A stretch of 34,655 bases of DNA from Myxococcota bacterium. GTDB taxonomy: Bacteria; Myxococcota_A; Polyangia; JAAYKL01. Where the stretch lies: NCBI GenBank assembly GCA_028278265.1, contig JANQET010000485.1, positions 1 to 34,655 on the forward strand, written 5' to 3'. The translations under genes were made by a program, and so were the position numbers. Below, one piece after another: positions 1-8,188 of the stretch. Under the pieces are notes generated by a model that had not been told where the DNA came from, made no database searches, and saw only the letters and a program-made list of their open reading frames with translations. Each line of letters starts with the position of its first letter. Position 1 is the stretch's first letter.

Positions 1-79
1 TTTCAGGGGGACCCGGAGCTGGATCACGAATCTCGGCAGGTCTGGATCGATCTCCTCCGAGAGACCGGCCAGGTAGGCG
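1..79. other. Unassigned left edge, not continuous with ribB
   Basis: This edge should encode the missing N-terminal two thirds of RibB, but the ribB frame has a TAG at 74-76, and the residues upstream of it do not resemble DHBP synthase. Two other frames stay open here: plus frame 1 and the minus-strand frame starting at 81. Both give plausible protein-like peptides, so I cannot say which, if either, is coding. A rearrangement, an assembly join or a real gene break at about 77 would each explain it. Confidence 0.4.
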
Positions 80-808
80 ATGCCGGGCGGGGTGTTGCAA
101 CGGGCCGGGCAAACAGAGGGATCCGTGGATCTCGCCCGTCTCGCCGGTCTGACGCCGGCCGGCGTGATCTGTGAAATCATGAAACCCGACGGCACCATGG
201 CAAGGATGCCGGATCTGCGGGAGTTCGCCAAAGAGCACGACCTGACCATCGTGAGCATCGCCGATATGGTCGAGTACCGCTTGCAGCGGGACCGCCTCAT
301 CGAGAAGGTGAACCAATTCGATGTCGAAGTGGTGGGGAACCAGAGCCGGGCGACCTTTACCGCGCACCTCTATCGAGCGAGCCCCGGGATCCGACGCCGG
401 GAATACGTGGCCCTGGTGCTCGGCGACATCGACGACGGCGAACCCGTGCCCTGCCGCGGTCATGTGGGATCACTGGTCACCGATGTGTTCGGCTGTCCGA
501 CCCGGGGTAACCGTCCATCGGTTCGGGAGGTGATTGATGTGATCGTCCGACGAGGGCGGGGGGTGCTGTTGTACCTGCCCTCCCGCGAAACGATTAATGA
601 CGATTTCTTGACCCATGTCGATTTTGATAAGAAGGTGCGATCCCGCGATAAGGAAGGTGAAATCCGCGAGTACGGTATCGGCGCCCAAATCTTGCTCGAT
701 CTCGGTGTGAAGCGCCTGCAGGTGATTTCGAATAACCCGCACCGCCTCGTCGGCCTCGAGGCCTGGGGATTCGAGTCCGCCGATCAGGTCACCATGGAGG
801 AGGTATAA
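80..808 (+). CDS. ribB: 3,4-dihydroxy-2-butanone 4-phosphate synthase with degenerate GTP cyclohydrolase II domain, 5' end missing
   Basis: The protein is the C-terminal part of a RibBA-type fusion for riboflavin synthesis. Residues 1-70 match the end of the DHBP synthase domain ([34 protein letters not shown]). The position that is often the metal-binding His in RAGHTEA is Gln11 here. Residues 75-242 have the length and end motifs of GTP cyclohydrolase II ([31 protein letters not shown]). They lack the C-x10-C-x-C zinc site and the RQEGRGIG segment, so this half is probably inactive, as in RibBX-type proteins. The listed ATG is only the first in-frame Met after an in-frame TAG; homology starts right at the break, so the true N-terminus is absent. 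ribH follows 2 bases after the stop, showing a rib operon. A functional ribA should exist elsewhere. Confidence 0.85.
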   Translation: MPGGVLQRAGQTEGSVDLARLAGLTPAGVICEIMKPDGTMARMPDLREFAKEHDLTIVSIADMVEYRLQRDRLIEKVNQFDVEVVGNQSRATFTAHLYRASPGIRRREYVALVLGDIDDGEPVPCRGHVGSLVTDVFGCPTRGNRPSVREVIDVIVRRGRGVLLYLPSRETINDDFLTHVDFDKKVRSRDKEGEIREYGIGAQILLDLGVKRLQVISNNPHRLVGLEAWGFESADQVTMEEV

Positions 809-810
809 AC

Positions 811-1290
811 ATGGCAGAAGAACACAAACCCCAAGCCGTCGAGGGCAAGCTCAACGCGGCGGGGCGCAAATTCGCGATCGTCGCGTCGCGATTCAACCAT
901 TTCATCGTCGATCGGATGATCGAGGGCTGTCTGGACGCGCTGGAGCGACACGGCTGCGACACCAGCACCTGTCAACTGATCCGCGTGCCCGGGGCGTTCG
1001 AGCTGCCGGTCACCGTGCGCAAGGTGGCGGCCAAGGACGAGTTCGACGCGGTGATCGCCATCGCGGCGGTGATCCGGGGCAGCACGCCCCATTTCGACTA
1101 CATCTCGGCCGAGGTGACCAAGGGACTGGCGCAGGTCTCCCTGGAAACGGGCCGGCCGGTGGCCTACGGGGTGATCACCACCGATACGATTGAACAGGCG
1201 ATCGAGCGCGCGGGAACCAAGGCCGGAAACAAAGGGTGGGAAGCCGCCCTGTCGGCCATTGAAATGACCGATCTGTTCGGTAAGCTATAG
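811..1290 (+). CDS. ribH: 6,7-dimethyl-8-ribityllumazine synthase
   Basis: The enzyme condenses 5-amino-6-ribitylaminouracil with dihydroxybutanone phosphate, the penultimate riboflavin step, and normally assembles into pentamers or 60-mers. The 159-residue length is typical. Family motifs are clear: the SRFNHFIVD substrate-binding segment, [21 protein letters not shown] with the catalytic His, and the GNKGWEAA end. A strong Shine-Dalgarno (GGAGGAGGT, 796-804) lies about 7 bases before the ATG and inside the end of ribB, so the genes are probably translationally coupled. nusB follows 6 bases downstream, the common rib-nusB order. Confidence 0.97.
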   Translation: MAEEHKPQAVEGKLNAAGRKFAIVASRFNHFIVDRMIEGCLDALERHGCDTSTCQLIRVPGAFELPVTVRKVAAKDEFDAVIAIAAVIRGSTPHFDYISAEVTKGLAQVSLETGRPVAYGVITTDTIEQAIERAGTKAGNKGWEAALSAIEMTDLFGKL

Positions 1291-1296
1291 GTTGAA

Positions 1297-1707
1297 ATGG
1301 CCACCCGTCGTCGGGCGCGCGAAGTCGCGCTACAAATGTTGTTTCAGTTCGATGCATCCGGGATTTCGGCCGATGACGTCGTGACCCTGTACAAACGATC
1401 GTTCGGAGAGGGCTCCCTGCCCAACGAGTTCAGTATTCAGCTGTTTTTGACCATCTCCGGGGTCATTGACAAAATCGATGCGCAGATCACCCGCTGTTCG
1501 GAACATTGGCGATTGGATCGGATGAGCCGGGTGGACCGCAACATTCTGCGCATCGGTGTGTACGAGATTTGCCTCGGCGATGACGTGCCGGTGCGGGTGG
1601 CGATCAACGAGGCGGTCGAGCTGGCCAAGCGATACGGTACCGCCGAGTCGGCGGCGTTTGTCAACGGCATCCTCGATCGCGTGGCTCGGGACGAGCAACG
1701 GCTTTGA
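1297..1707 (+). CDS. nusB: Transcription antitermination factor NusB
   Basis: This is a 136-residue all-helical RNA-binding protein that joins NusE (S10) on boxA RNA in rRNA antitermination complexes. The N-terminal ATRRRAREVALQMLFQFD is the family signature. The C-terminal half carries RVDRNILRIGVYEI, VAINEAVELAKRYGT and AAFVNGILDRVAR, so the protein is complete. It sits directly behind ribH. Its TGA stop overlaps the TTG start of the next gene (TTGA at 1704-1707), so the two are probably co-translated. Confidence 0.96.
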   Translation: MATRRRAREVALQMLFQFDASGISADDVVTLYKRSFGEGSLPNEFSIQLFLTISGVIDKIDAQITRCSEHWRLDRMSRVDRNILRIGVYEICLGDDVPVRVAINEAVELAKRYGTAESAAFVNGILDRVARDEQRL

Positions 1708-2228
1708 GCGCGATCTCCCTCATCACGCCCGAGCTCAAACGCCTCGATGAACACGAGGCCGACGCTATCGTCTTGTTTCGATTTGCCGAAGCCGAGTTGC
1801 TCAGTGGGATCACCTCCCTGCTCGATTGGCGCCTGCTGGGCCATCTCTCCCGTTTGATTATCGACGGTTTTTTTCAGGGGGAACGGGATGAGACCCTGTT
1901 GATGCCGTTGGGTCGGCGCCTCCCTCAGGATTGCCTGTTGGTGCTGGGACTGGGCCAGCGGGACCGCTTCGACCAGCAGGTCTTTGAGTCCCAAATCGAC
2001 CGCATGTTCAGCGTGCTCGACGGATTGCGCGCCGAGACCCTGGTTCTCGCTCTTCCGGGGCGCCCCGAAGGGGATTGTTCCACCGCACAAGCGATCGAGT
2101 GGTTTCTGCCCTGCTATGATCGACGGGGCGGGGAACGGACGCTGACCATCGTGGAGCCGGTGGGTGCCCAAAAGGTGATGTTGCCCTATATCGAACGGTG
2201 GCGCTTAAAGGCGGTCGCGCTCAGTTAA
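1704..2228 (+). CDS. Stand-alone leucyl-aminopeptidase N-terminal-like (M17-N) protein
   Basis: The 174-residue protein resembles the non-catalytic N-terminal, macro-like domain of M17 leucine aminopeptidases. It has a D-x-I-V-L-F-RFAE strand, a GITSLLDWRLLGHLSRLI helix, an F-x-G-E-x-x-E-T-LLMP segment and the LLVLGLGQRDRF turn. The peptidase half is absent, so no peptidase activity is expected; a regulatory or binding role would be a guess. The TTG start at 1704 overlaps the nusB stop. The gene is last in the rib-nus operon, and the following gene is convergent at 2263. Family recognition is from sequence pattern only. Confidence 0.65.
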   Translation: MSAISLITPELKRLDEHEADAIVLFRFAEAELLSGITSLLDWRLLGHLSRLIIDGFFQGERDETLLMPLGRRLPQDCLLVLGLGQRDRFDQQVFESQIDRMFSVLDGLRAETLVLALPGRPEGDCSTAQAIEWFLPCYDRRGGERTLTIVEPVGAQKVMLPYIERWRLKAVALS

Positions 2229-2262
2229 TCCTTTTCGAAAGTCTCACTGAATTACGGGAGTG

Positions 2263-3168
2263 TCATTGTCGACGGGCGACGACGAAGAGCTCGCCGCCGA
2301 TGTCGAGCTCGGCCAGGGCTCGGTACAGTTTTCTTTTCAGCGCTGTCAGCCCTACCGCTGCCAGATTGGCCTCGAAGGTGGTGCGCTTGTGGTGGCTGTC
2401 CCGCGCCAAGTCGTCGTTCCCAGCGTGGTCGTTCCCCATCAACCGGAACAGATCGATGGGAAAGGTCGCCTCTTCGTGCAGGATTTCGAACCGGCGACGG
2501 GTCAACAACCGGCGCAGTGACGAAAGGTCGAAATAGTTGATATGGTGCGGTATCTTCACCCACCAAGGAGATGTTTCGCCCACGACTCGCGCGGCCCATT
2601 GAAAGGGGTTGTAATCGTTGGGCACGACGATACAGATAACCCCTTCGGGTGCCAGCCGACGGTGTAGAAGCTCGAGCGTCGCACCCGGGTCGGGAAGGTG
2701 TTCGAGCACCTCGCTCAAATGGATCGCGTCAAATGTACCGAGGCGGTCCGCGGTATCTTCTTCCAGGAAAAACTCTTTGACGGTCAATCCCATCTGTCGA
2801 GCGTAGGCCGCTGCTTCGGCCGAAGGTTCGATGCCGGTGACCTGCCATCCGCGCCGTTGACCGTGCAAGAGGAAGTAGCCCAATCCCGATCCCACATCCA
2901 GGAGCTGTCGCCGGTGGCTCGGGAGGTGCTCCTCCAACGTGTCGTAGCGATCGGCAAAGACCAGATCCCACCAGGAGAGGTCCGCTTGGATGCGTTTGGC
3001 GTATTGCCGTGTATAGTATTTTTGGCTGTACAGTGCATTGAGGGCCCGGCGGGTGGGAATCGGTACGATGTGCTTGAACCCGCAGGGGGTGCAGTCGATA
3101 ACACGGCAGGATTCGACCCTGTCCAGGATCGGCCCGCGATGGTCTTGCCAGCACTCCACTCGTTCCAT
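2263..3168 (-). CDS. Class I SAM-dependent methyltransferase
   Basis: A 301-residue methyltransferase at the downstream end of the sugar cluster. Residues 10-55 form a Cys-containing N-terminal segment (C22, C26, C29, then PIPT and YYTRQY) typical of methyltransferases in surface-polysaccharide loci. The SAM site is visible as LLDVGSGLGYFL (motif I), GIEPSAEAA (motif II) and FDAIHLSEVLEHLPDP (post-I acidic loop with the EVLEH motif). PHHINYFDLSSLRRLL and a C-terminal strand follow. A good Shine-Dalgarno (AAAGGCGG) precedes the ATG. It starts 21 bases after the NeuB-like gene, which suggests methylation of the sugar or glycan made by the cluster; the substrate is unknown. Confidence 0.85.
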   Translation of the reverse strand: MERVECWQDHRGPILDRVESCRVIDCTPCGFKHIVPIPTRRALNALYSQKYYTRQYAKRIQADLSWWDLVFADRYDTLEEHLPSHRRQLLDVGSGLGYFLLHGQRRGWQVTGIEPSAEAAAYARQMGLTVKEFFLEEDTADRLGTFDAIHLSEVLEHLPDPGATLELLHRRLAPEGVICIVVPNDYNPFQWAARVVGETSPWWVKIPHHINYFDLSSLRRLLTRRRFEILHEEATFPIDLFRLMGNDHAGNDDLARDSHHKRTTFEANLAAVGLTALKRKLYRALAELDIGGELFVVARRQ

Positions 3169-3189
3169 GAACCGCCTTTGCGAATTGGG

Positions 3190-4008
3190 TTAATCGTTTT
3201 GATTCGGCGCGATTCGGCGCTTGTGCGCATCAGCCTCGCAAGACGCGCATGTTTTTTCTCCGTGGCCGTCGGCGCTCAAGCCCTGTTTGATCGTGGCGAT
3301 GATCGGTTGAATTTGCTCGGGGAGCCAACAATGCCCGCGGGAATACTCCTCGGTGGTGCCGTCCAGATCCAGGTGAAACTCGATCGTCTGGGCGTTGAAG
3401 CGATGGACCGCCCGGTAGATCACCGCGGGGTCGGCGCTGTGGTCGGACCAGCCGGTGGGGTAGCCGAACTCCCGGCGCAGGGTTTCGATCGCCGACAGGT
3501 TGGCGGCCCTTACCGGCACGGGGTAGGCCGAGACACAGTGCAGCAGGGTGATGTCATCCGAGCCGTGATCCCGCAAGGTGAAGACCGCGTCCTGAATCTC
3601 CTCGAGGGTAGCCATCCCGGTCGACAAGGTGATGGGTCGCTCGGTCTTGGCGCAGGCCACCAGCAGCTCGGTCCAGCACATCGCGGCCGAGGATATTTTG
3701 AAATAATCGATGTGGGAGAGGAGCTCGTTCACCGCTCCCAGGTAGAACGGGGCACAGGCAAATCGAATCCCCACATCGAGGCAACGGGTCTTCAGTTTGC
3801 CCAGGAATGATCTGGGTAGGACGCGGTTTTTCGCCAGCCCCGATGGGTCATTGTCGGTCAGAATCGGTGAGGCGATATCCTCCGCTTCGAACAATTGAAA
3901 TTTGATCGCGCTGCACCCCACCTGGGCGGCCTGGTCGACGAAGTCGAGACAACGGCCCAGATCCTGATGGTGGTTTCCCGACACTGCGGCCACAAAATCA
4001 ACGCTCAA
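3190..4008 (-). CDS. NeuB-family nonulosonic acid synthase, first paralogue, no SAF domain
   Basis: NeuB enzymes condense phosphoenolpyruvate with an N-acyl-mannosamine-type sugar to make sialic, legionaminic or pseudaminic acid. The 272 residues cover only the TIM barrel: AVSGNHHQDL near the N-terminus, SAIKFQLF, YFKISSAAM, ITLSTGMATLEEIQDAV, LLHCVSAYPVP and GWSDHSADP. The usual E-K-H-F-T metal motif is altered to IEFHLDLDG. The C-terminal antifreeze-like (SAF) domain of canonical NeuB (about 350 residues) is missing. The start is TTG, supported by AAAGGAG (4017-4023) 8 bases upstream. It lies in the same cluster as a second NeuB-like gene and a CMP-sugar synthetase. It may act on a different precursor or be non-catalytic. 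Confidence 0.82.
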   Translation of the reverse strand: MSVDFVAAVSGNHHQDLGRCLDFVDQAAQVGCSAIKFQLFEAEDIASPILTDNDPSGLAKNRVLPRSFLGKLKTRCLDVGIRFACAPFYLGAVNELLSHIDYFKISSAAMCWTELLVACAKTERPITLSTGMATLEEIQDAVFTLRDHGSDDITLLHCVSAYPVPVRAANLSAIETLRREFGYPTGWSDHSADPAVIYRAVHRFNAQTIEFHLDLDGTTEEYSRGHCWLPEQIQPIIATIKQGLSADGHGEKTCASCEADAHKRRIAPNQND

Positions 4009-4167
4009 GACCGAGACTCCTTTACCCCGGGGAGCACTCGTTCGAGTTCTCTTCGGTCGATCGTTTGCTCAAGCGGTAACAATAGATCAATTCTACCCCA
4101 ACTTTTGCGCGAACGGTCGAACCGGCCTCATTTTTTACAATTAAAAGTGTTAATGCCTCTTGGCGGG

Positions 4168-4830
4168 TCAGTCGTTGGGGAACAGGCCGGCAGACCACCG
4201 GATGGGTTGATCGAGCGCTGGGACGGTCTGCAAATTGGTATGCCCAACCCGACGGTTCGAGGAGATGCGCATGATCACCGGGGCGGGTTGCGCGCTTTGG
4301 AGTACCTGTTGCTCGGTGCAGTCGGTCAACAAGTACACCAGAACGCGGTTGAGGGATTGATGGCCCACGATCAGAGTGGATCCGTCGGTCCGCCAAATGG
4401 TCTCCCGGCCGATCAACGGGCCGAGTCGGTGCACCGCGTCGGTGTAACTCTCCCCTTCGGGCCAGCGGTGATGCCATTTGTCCTGTTTTCGCGATTGCCA
4501 AAAATCGGCCAGATGGGTTTTGACGTCGGGAAGCCGCATTCCCTCACACTCTCCGGCGCAGATTTCGGCCAGCTCCGGGCAGATCTCGATCGGTCGTTCT
4601 ATCGCCTGAGCAACGATTCGCGCGGTGTGCCGGGCCCGCCCGAGGGGGCTCGAGAGTATCTGTTCGATCTGCAAGCCGCGGGCAAAGCGGGCCAGGGCGG
4701 TTGCTTGGGCCGTGCCCTCATCGGTCAGCGGGGAGTTGGCGCTCCCTTGAATGCGTTGTTCAGTGTTCCAGACGGTCTGTCCGTGACGAGCGATGTACAC
4801 GAATGTGGTGCGTGGGACGGACATCGACAT
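4168..4830 (-). CDS. Histidine phosphatase family protein (phosphoglycerate-mutase fold)
   Basis: A 220-residue branch-1 histidine phosphatase. It has the phospho-acceptor signature IARHGQTVWN with R15-H16-G17, then LTDEGTAQATALA, the second Arg region SSPLGRARHTA, the acid residue in EICAGECEG, and the second His in TLIVGHQSLNRVL. It starts 4 bases after the CMP-sugar synthetase stop, so it is probably co-transcribed. In this setting it could dephosphorylate a nonulosonate 9-phosphate or another sugar phosphate, but that role is inferred from neighbours. ATG codons at 4830 and 4824 are both possible starts and neither has a strong ribosome site. Confidence 0.87.
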   Translation of the reverse strand: MSMSVPRTTFVYIARHGQTVWNTEQRIQGSANSPLTDEGTAQATALARFARGLQIEQILSSPLGRARHTARIVAQAIERPIEICPELAEICAGECEGMRLPDVKTHLADFWQSRKQDKWHHRWPEGESYTDAVHRLGPLIGRETIWRTDGSTLIVGHQSLNRVLVYLLTDCTEQQVLQSAQPAPVIMRISSNRRVGHTNLQTVPALDQPIRWSAGLFPND

Positions 4831-4834
4831 ATGG

Positions 4835-5509
4835 TTACCGGCTGGCCATCAGCCCGCTGAAAATGAGCCGGGCGAATTCGAGATCATCGGGGGTGTTGAT
4901 GTCCACCGCTTCGAGGCGGGAGAGAAAGAGGGGGGCGACCTTGTCGACGTTCATCCGTTTTTTGAGGCGGAGCACGGCGCTGGTGCGGTTGGCGTACAGA
5001 CCGGTGGTCTCGTAGATCACCGGATCCATTTCCGAGCTGTTGGGGATCGAGCCATCCTCGCGAAAATAGATCGGGCCGCGGTCTTTGTCCCATTGGTAGA
5101 GTGCCTCGCCGAAGACGCCGACCACGCTGTCCACCTCGCTTTCACGCAGGGCGGTGACTGCCCGGTCGATGGTCGCCGGGGAGATAAACGGGGAAGTGGG
5201 GACCACCTGAATGACAATCGCAGATTGGGGGTAGTTGGAGGCCTGCCAGTACGCCAGGTCGTCTCCGGTGGAGCGGTTGGTGGCCAAGTGCTCGGGTCGC
5301 TCGAGGGGCACCGCACCGTGCCGCTCACCGGTCTCGAGGATGGTCCGATCATCGCTGTCGATGACCACTTGATCGACGAACCGGGCGCGACAGGCGTTGT
5401 CGACTGCATGACAGAAGAGCGGCTTGTCCCCCAGCGGCTGAACGTTCTTGTTGGGCACCCGTTCGCTGGTTCCCTTGGCGTGCACAAAGGCGATGACCTC
5501 CGGTGACAT
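4835..5509 (-). CDS. CMP-nonulosonic acid (CMP-sialic/Kdo-type) cytidylyltransferase
   Basis: The 224-residue protein belongs to the NeuA/KdsB nucleotidyltransferase group, which activates ulosonic acids as CMP-sugars for glycosyl transfer. Near the N-terminus is the CTP-binding segment AKGTSERVPNKNVQPLGDKPL, a variant of ARxGSKRxPxKN with Lys for the usual Arg. Other family marks are VVIDSDDRTI, IVIQVVPTSPFISPATIDRA, VDSVVGVF and the end motif VDINTPDDLEFARL. It begins 8 bases after the stop of the second NeuB-like gene, placing condensation and activation in one transcript. The exact sugar cannot be read from sequence. Confidence 0.88.
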   Translation of the reverse strand: MSPEVIAFVHAKGTSERVPNKNVQPLGDKPLFCHAVDNACRARFVDQVVIDSDDRTILETGERHGAVPLERPEHLATNRSTGDDLAYWQASNYPQSAIVIQVVPTSPFISPATIDRAVTALRESEVDSVVGVFGEALYQWDKDRGPIYFREDGSIPNSSEMDPVIYETTGLYANRTSAVLRLKKRMNVDKVAPLFLSRLEAVDINTPDDLEFARLIFSGLMASR

Positions 5510-5517
5510 GATGAGCC

Positions 5518-6528
5518 CTAATTCGACGGGGTGGGTTGGGGGGGCTCAGATTCACTGTTGGGCGGGACACTGCCCAGGCCCAGCTCGGGTGTGTCGGCGG
5601 TGGCAGCGTTGGCGTCGGCCGGAGCAAAGGCGCTCGAGTTGCCGATGTACTTCTTGCCGTAGGTCTGATCCACCAGGAAGGATCGCTCGGAATCGGTCAT
5701 TTCGAATTGAACGTCGAATGCGGCAGAGGGCAGCATCGCGTACAGCGGGGCCAGGGGCTGGTCGGAGTGCACCGTGTCGACCAGCTGTTTGAATTCATCG
5801 GGTTCCAGGCTGCACTCGATGTGGTGGACAAAGGAGTAGCGGGAGAGGCAGAAGTGGCGCTCGATGATCCGCGCCCCCTGGTCGATGGCGGCAAAGGACG
5901 CGGCGATGCCCTCTTCGTGACCCGAGTAACCGATGGTCACTTTGTCCGAGGCGAAACGATCGATCAGCATTCGGATGTTGCCCAGCCGCAGCGCCGTCGG
6001 GGGACAGGGATACTGGGCCACGCAGTGCTGCAGCCAGACGTTGTGGCGATGGTAGATGTTGAGCGTGTCTTCGATTTGACGTTGATCGCAACCGGCCACG
6101 GAGACGACGATCGTCTTGTCGTGGGGAATGTTGTCGGCCAGCTCTTGGAGGAAGGGGGTGTTGCGGGCGTTGCACGAGGCGACCTTGTACAGGGGGAGAT
6201 CGTACTTGAGCAGGAAATAGAGCGACGGAATGTCCTGCACCGAGGCGTACCAGGAGACCCCGTGGCGCTTGCAGTGCCGGTCGAAGCGCTCGAAGTCGTC
6301 GTCGTTGAATTCGAACAGGGTGCGGTAGTCCCGGTAGGTTTTGCCGTAGGGACTTTTGAACGGGGTGTCGAGCTTTTCCGCGGAGTAGAACGATTCAACC
6401 TCTTTTTTCTGCATCTTGATGAAACTGCAACCGGCGCGGGCGGCTTGCTCGACCATGCGCAGGAGGACGTTGAGGTTGCCCATGTGATTGGTGGTGAATT
6501 CGGCGATAAAGTGTGGTTTCGTTGTCAT
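5518..6528 (-). CDS. NeuB-family nonulosonic acid synthase, second paralogue
   Basis: A 336-residue NeuB-like TIM barrel: FIAEFTTNHMGNLNVLLRMV, GCSFIKMQKKEVESFY, FERFDRHCKRHGVSWYASVQD, LYKVASCNARNTPFL, LQHCVAQYPCPPTALRL, IGYSGHEEG, and the metal/acid motif IIERHFCLSR followed by CSLEPDEF. These last motifs are closer to canonical NeuB than in the gene at 3190-4008. A C-terminal extension (about 300-336) is Ala/Pro-rich and low complexity. The frame stays open far upstream, but that part lies inside the RraA-like gene and reads as Arg-rich nonsense. I therefore use the ATG at 6528, which shares its A with the preceding TAA (TAATG); ATG 6534 is an alternative. Confidence 0.85.
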   Translation of the reverse strand: MTTKPHFIAEFTTNHMGNLNVLLRMVEQAARAGCSFIKMQKKEVESFYSAEKLDTPFKSPYGKTYRDYRTLFEFNDDDFERFDRHCKRHGVSWYASVQDIPSLYFLLKYDLPLYKVASCNARNTPFLQELADNIPHDKTIVVSVAGCDQRQIEDTLNIYHRHNVWLQHCVAQYPCPPTALRLGNIRMLIDRFASDKVTIGYSGHEEGIAASFAAIDQGARIIERHFCLSRYSFVHHIECSLEPDEFKQLVDTVHSDQPLAPLYAMLPSAAFDVQFEMTDSERSFLVDQTYGKKYIGNSSAFAPADANAATADTPELGLGSVPPNSESEPPQPTPSN

Positions 6529-7196
6529 TACCATCGGCCGATCTCGTTGTAGAGACCCTGAATGTTGTCGGTTTCGGCCAGGCGATGCCGGACCATCTCT
6601 TCCCGTTCGAGGCGGGTTTCGGCGTAACGGCACACCTCTGTCGCGATGTTTTTGGGGATGACGAGTACGCCGTCGGGATCGCCGAAAATGTAGTCCCCCG
6701 GAAAGACGTTGATGCGGCCGTTGATGCCATTCAAGGTGATCGGTACCTGATAGTCGACGATCTGCCATTTGCCGAACGCGTCGATCGGTTGAACCCCCCG
6801 ACAGAAGATCGGAAAACCGTCCCGCTGCAGCCAGCGAACGTCTCGGGTGAACCCGTCCACAACCGCCCCCACACAGCCGAACTTGCGGGCGATCTTGCCG
6901 GAGATGTCGCCGAAGTGGGCCACCGAGGCGTCGTTGGCCGTATCGATCACCTGCACGCACCCTTGAGTGAAGGCCTTGAACATCTCGATCCGGACGGAGT
7001 CATCGATGTCCTTCTCGTGTTGCACGGGTTGCCCCCGGCAGGTGAATGCCGGGCCGAAAACCACCTGATTGTCGAGCGACCAGGCGGGCTTGATGTTCAT
7101 GTCCACTGCAAAGGGAGCAAAATAACCGATGTCAAAACACATCGCGTCGTACACCACTCCGCTGTAAAGCTTGGTAAAGCGCTGGGCCAGATCCAT
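6528..7196 (-). CDS. RraA / HMG-aldolase family protein
   Basis: A 222-residue member of the RraA-like fold, which includes class II pyruvate aldolases (4-hydroxy-4-methyl-2-oxoglutarate aldolase) and the RNase E inhibitor RraA. Diagnostic segments are the YSGVVYDAM helix, GPAFTCRG, ASVAHFGDISGKIARKFGCVGAVVDG with the following TRD of the G-x20-R-D motif, FPIFCRGVQPID, and PGDYIFGDPDGVLVIPK. The frame is open to 7238, but the ATG at 7196 has AAAGGTGAT just upstream and fits the family start. The stop overlaps the next start, so it is co-translated with the NeuB-like gene. A role in making or breaking a pyruvate-derived sugar acid is plausible; RNase regulation is unlikely here. Confidence 0.82.
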   Translation of the reverse strand: MDLAQRFTKLYSGVVYDAMCFDIGYFAPFAVDMNIKPAWSLDNQVVFGPAFTCRGQPVQHEKDIDDSVRIEMFKAFTQGCVQVIDTANDASVAHFGDISGKIARKFGCVGAVVDGFTRDVRWLQRDGFPIFCRGVQPIDAFGKWQIVDYQVPITLNGINGRINVFPGDYIFGDPDGVLVIPKNIATEVCRYAETRLEREEMVRHRLAETDNIQGLYNEIGRW

Positions 7197-7317
7197 GTCG
7201 ATCACCTTTCGCCTTTCATAGACAAAGGTGAGCAACAATGGTGCCGTTTTTAAAATCGTTTAATTTTAACCAGTTAAGCGATTTGTTCCGGGATATGGGT
7301 GAAAATTGACAGGGCAG

Positions 7318-7337
7318 AGCGTCAACAGTTTGACGCT
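7318..7337. other. Hairpin over the rmlD-like stop codon
   Basis: AGCGTCAA (7318-7325) and TTGACGCT (7330-7337) pair perfectly around a 4-base loop, spanning the stop codon of the RmlD-like gene. No U-run follows on the minus strand, so it is not a canonical intrinsic terminator. It could slow decay or attenuate read-through into the RraA-like gene. Confidence 0.35.
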
Positions 7338-8185
7338 GCAAAATATGCATCGAGCGCCTGCTCCAGAGATCCCATGACGTTGAGACCGGCATCGGAGAGG
7401 GCGCCGTTGTGCAGTCTGGAATCCCGGGGGCGCCGGAACGGCGCGGGGAAGTGATCCGATCCGACCGGGCTGAGGGTTGTTGAGATCCCGGCCCGCTCAA
7501 AGATCATTTCGGCGAACTCGTACCACGAACACCCCGGAGAATTGACGGCGTGATAAATCCCCGGGGGGCTGTCCGCGTGCAGCAGGTGAACCAGTTGACG
7601 GGCCAGCTCGTGCGCGGAGGTGGGGCAACTCCATTGGTCGGCGACCACTTTCACCTCGTCGCGGGTTTGCGCCAGATGCCGCATCAGCTCGACAAAGTTA
7701 TGGCCCGAGGGTTTGGCCCGGCAGGGGCTCGTGCCGAACAGGCCCGTGGTGCGCAGGATGGTCGTGCGAGGCCACGTCGCCAGGGCCAGCTGCTCACCGG
7801 CTAGTTTGGCGGCGCCGTAGATCATCAGCGGGGCGGGGAGATCTTCCTCGCGATAGGGGTGGCCCTTTTGCCCGTCGAACACGTAGTCGGTACTGATGTG
7901 AAACAAGCGGGCCTCGATGGCGCGACAGGCGCGGGCCAGGGCGCGGGGGCCGATGGCATTGACCGCGAAGGCGGCGAGGGGTTCGCGCTCACAACGGGGG
8001 ACGTCGTGAAACGCGGCGGTGTTGATCACTGCGTCCGGTCGGCGGTCGTTCAGGTAGTCGGCGACGGCTTGTTCGTCGGTGATGTCCAACTCGTCGTGAG
8101 CCGGACTCTCCATTTGAAAGTCGGTCGATTCGCTGAGCAGTGCTTGGCCGAGCTGGCCCGCGCCGCCGATGAGGGTGATGCGCAC
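7322..8185 (-). CDS. RmlD-like sugar-nucleotide reductase (dTDP-4-dehydrorhamnose reductase family)
   Basis: A 287-residue short-chain dehydrogenase of the RmlD type, which reduces dTDP-4-keto-6-deoxy sugars with NAD(P)H. The N-terminal Rossmann motif is LIGGAGQLGQAL. Family landmarks are LDITDEQAVADYL, DAVINTAAFHDVPRCE, AVNAIGPRALARAC, HISTDYVFDG (with the catalytic Thr/Ser region), and YGAAKLAGE, giving Tyr-x-x-x-Lys. The end has RRPRDSRLHN, close to the RmlD consensus. The start is GTG, 3 bases after the stop of the RmlC-like gene. RmlA and RmlB are not in this window, so the nucleotide-sugar substrate must be made elsewhere, or the enzyme works on a related substrate. Confidence 0.88.
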   Translation of the reverse strand: MRITLIGGAGQLGQALLSESTDFQMESPAHDELDITDEQAVADYLNDRRPDAVINTAAFHDVPRCEREPLAAFAVNAIGPRALARACRAIEARLFHISTDYVFDGQKGHPYREEDLPAPLMIYGAAKLAGEQLALATWPRTTILRTTGLFGTSPCRAKPSGHNFVELMRHLAQTRDEVKVVADQWSCPTSAHELARQLVHLLHADSPPGIYHAVNSPGCSWYEFAEMIFERAGISTTLSPVGSDHFPAPFRRPRDSRLHNGALSDAGLNVMGSLEQALDAYFAASNC

Positions 8186-8188
8186 AGG

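Noticed and set aside
4022-4501. 159-residue minus-strand ORF
   Set aside because: Out-of-frame shadow of the histidine phosphatase plus spacer; Arg/Pro-rich with no family features.
6529-6960. N-terminal extension of the second NeuB-like protein
   Set aside because: It lies wholly inside the RraA-like gene in another frame, is Arg-rich and has no homology; the NeuB motif starts at the overlapping ATG.
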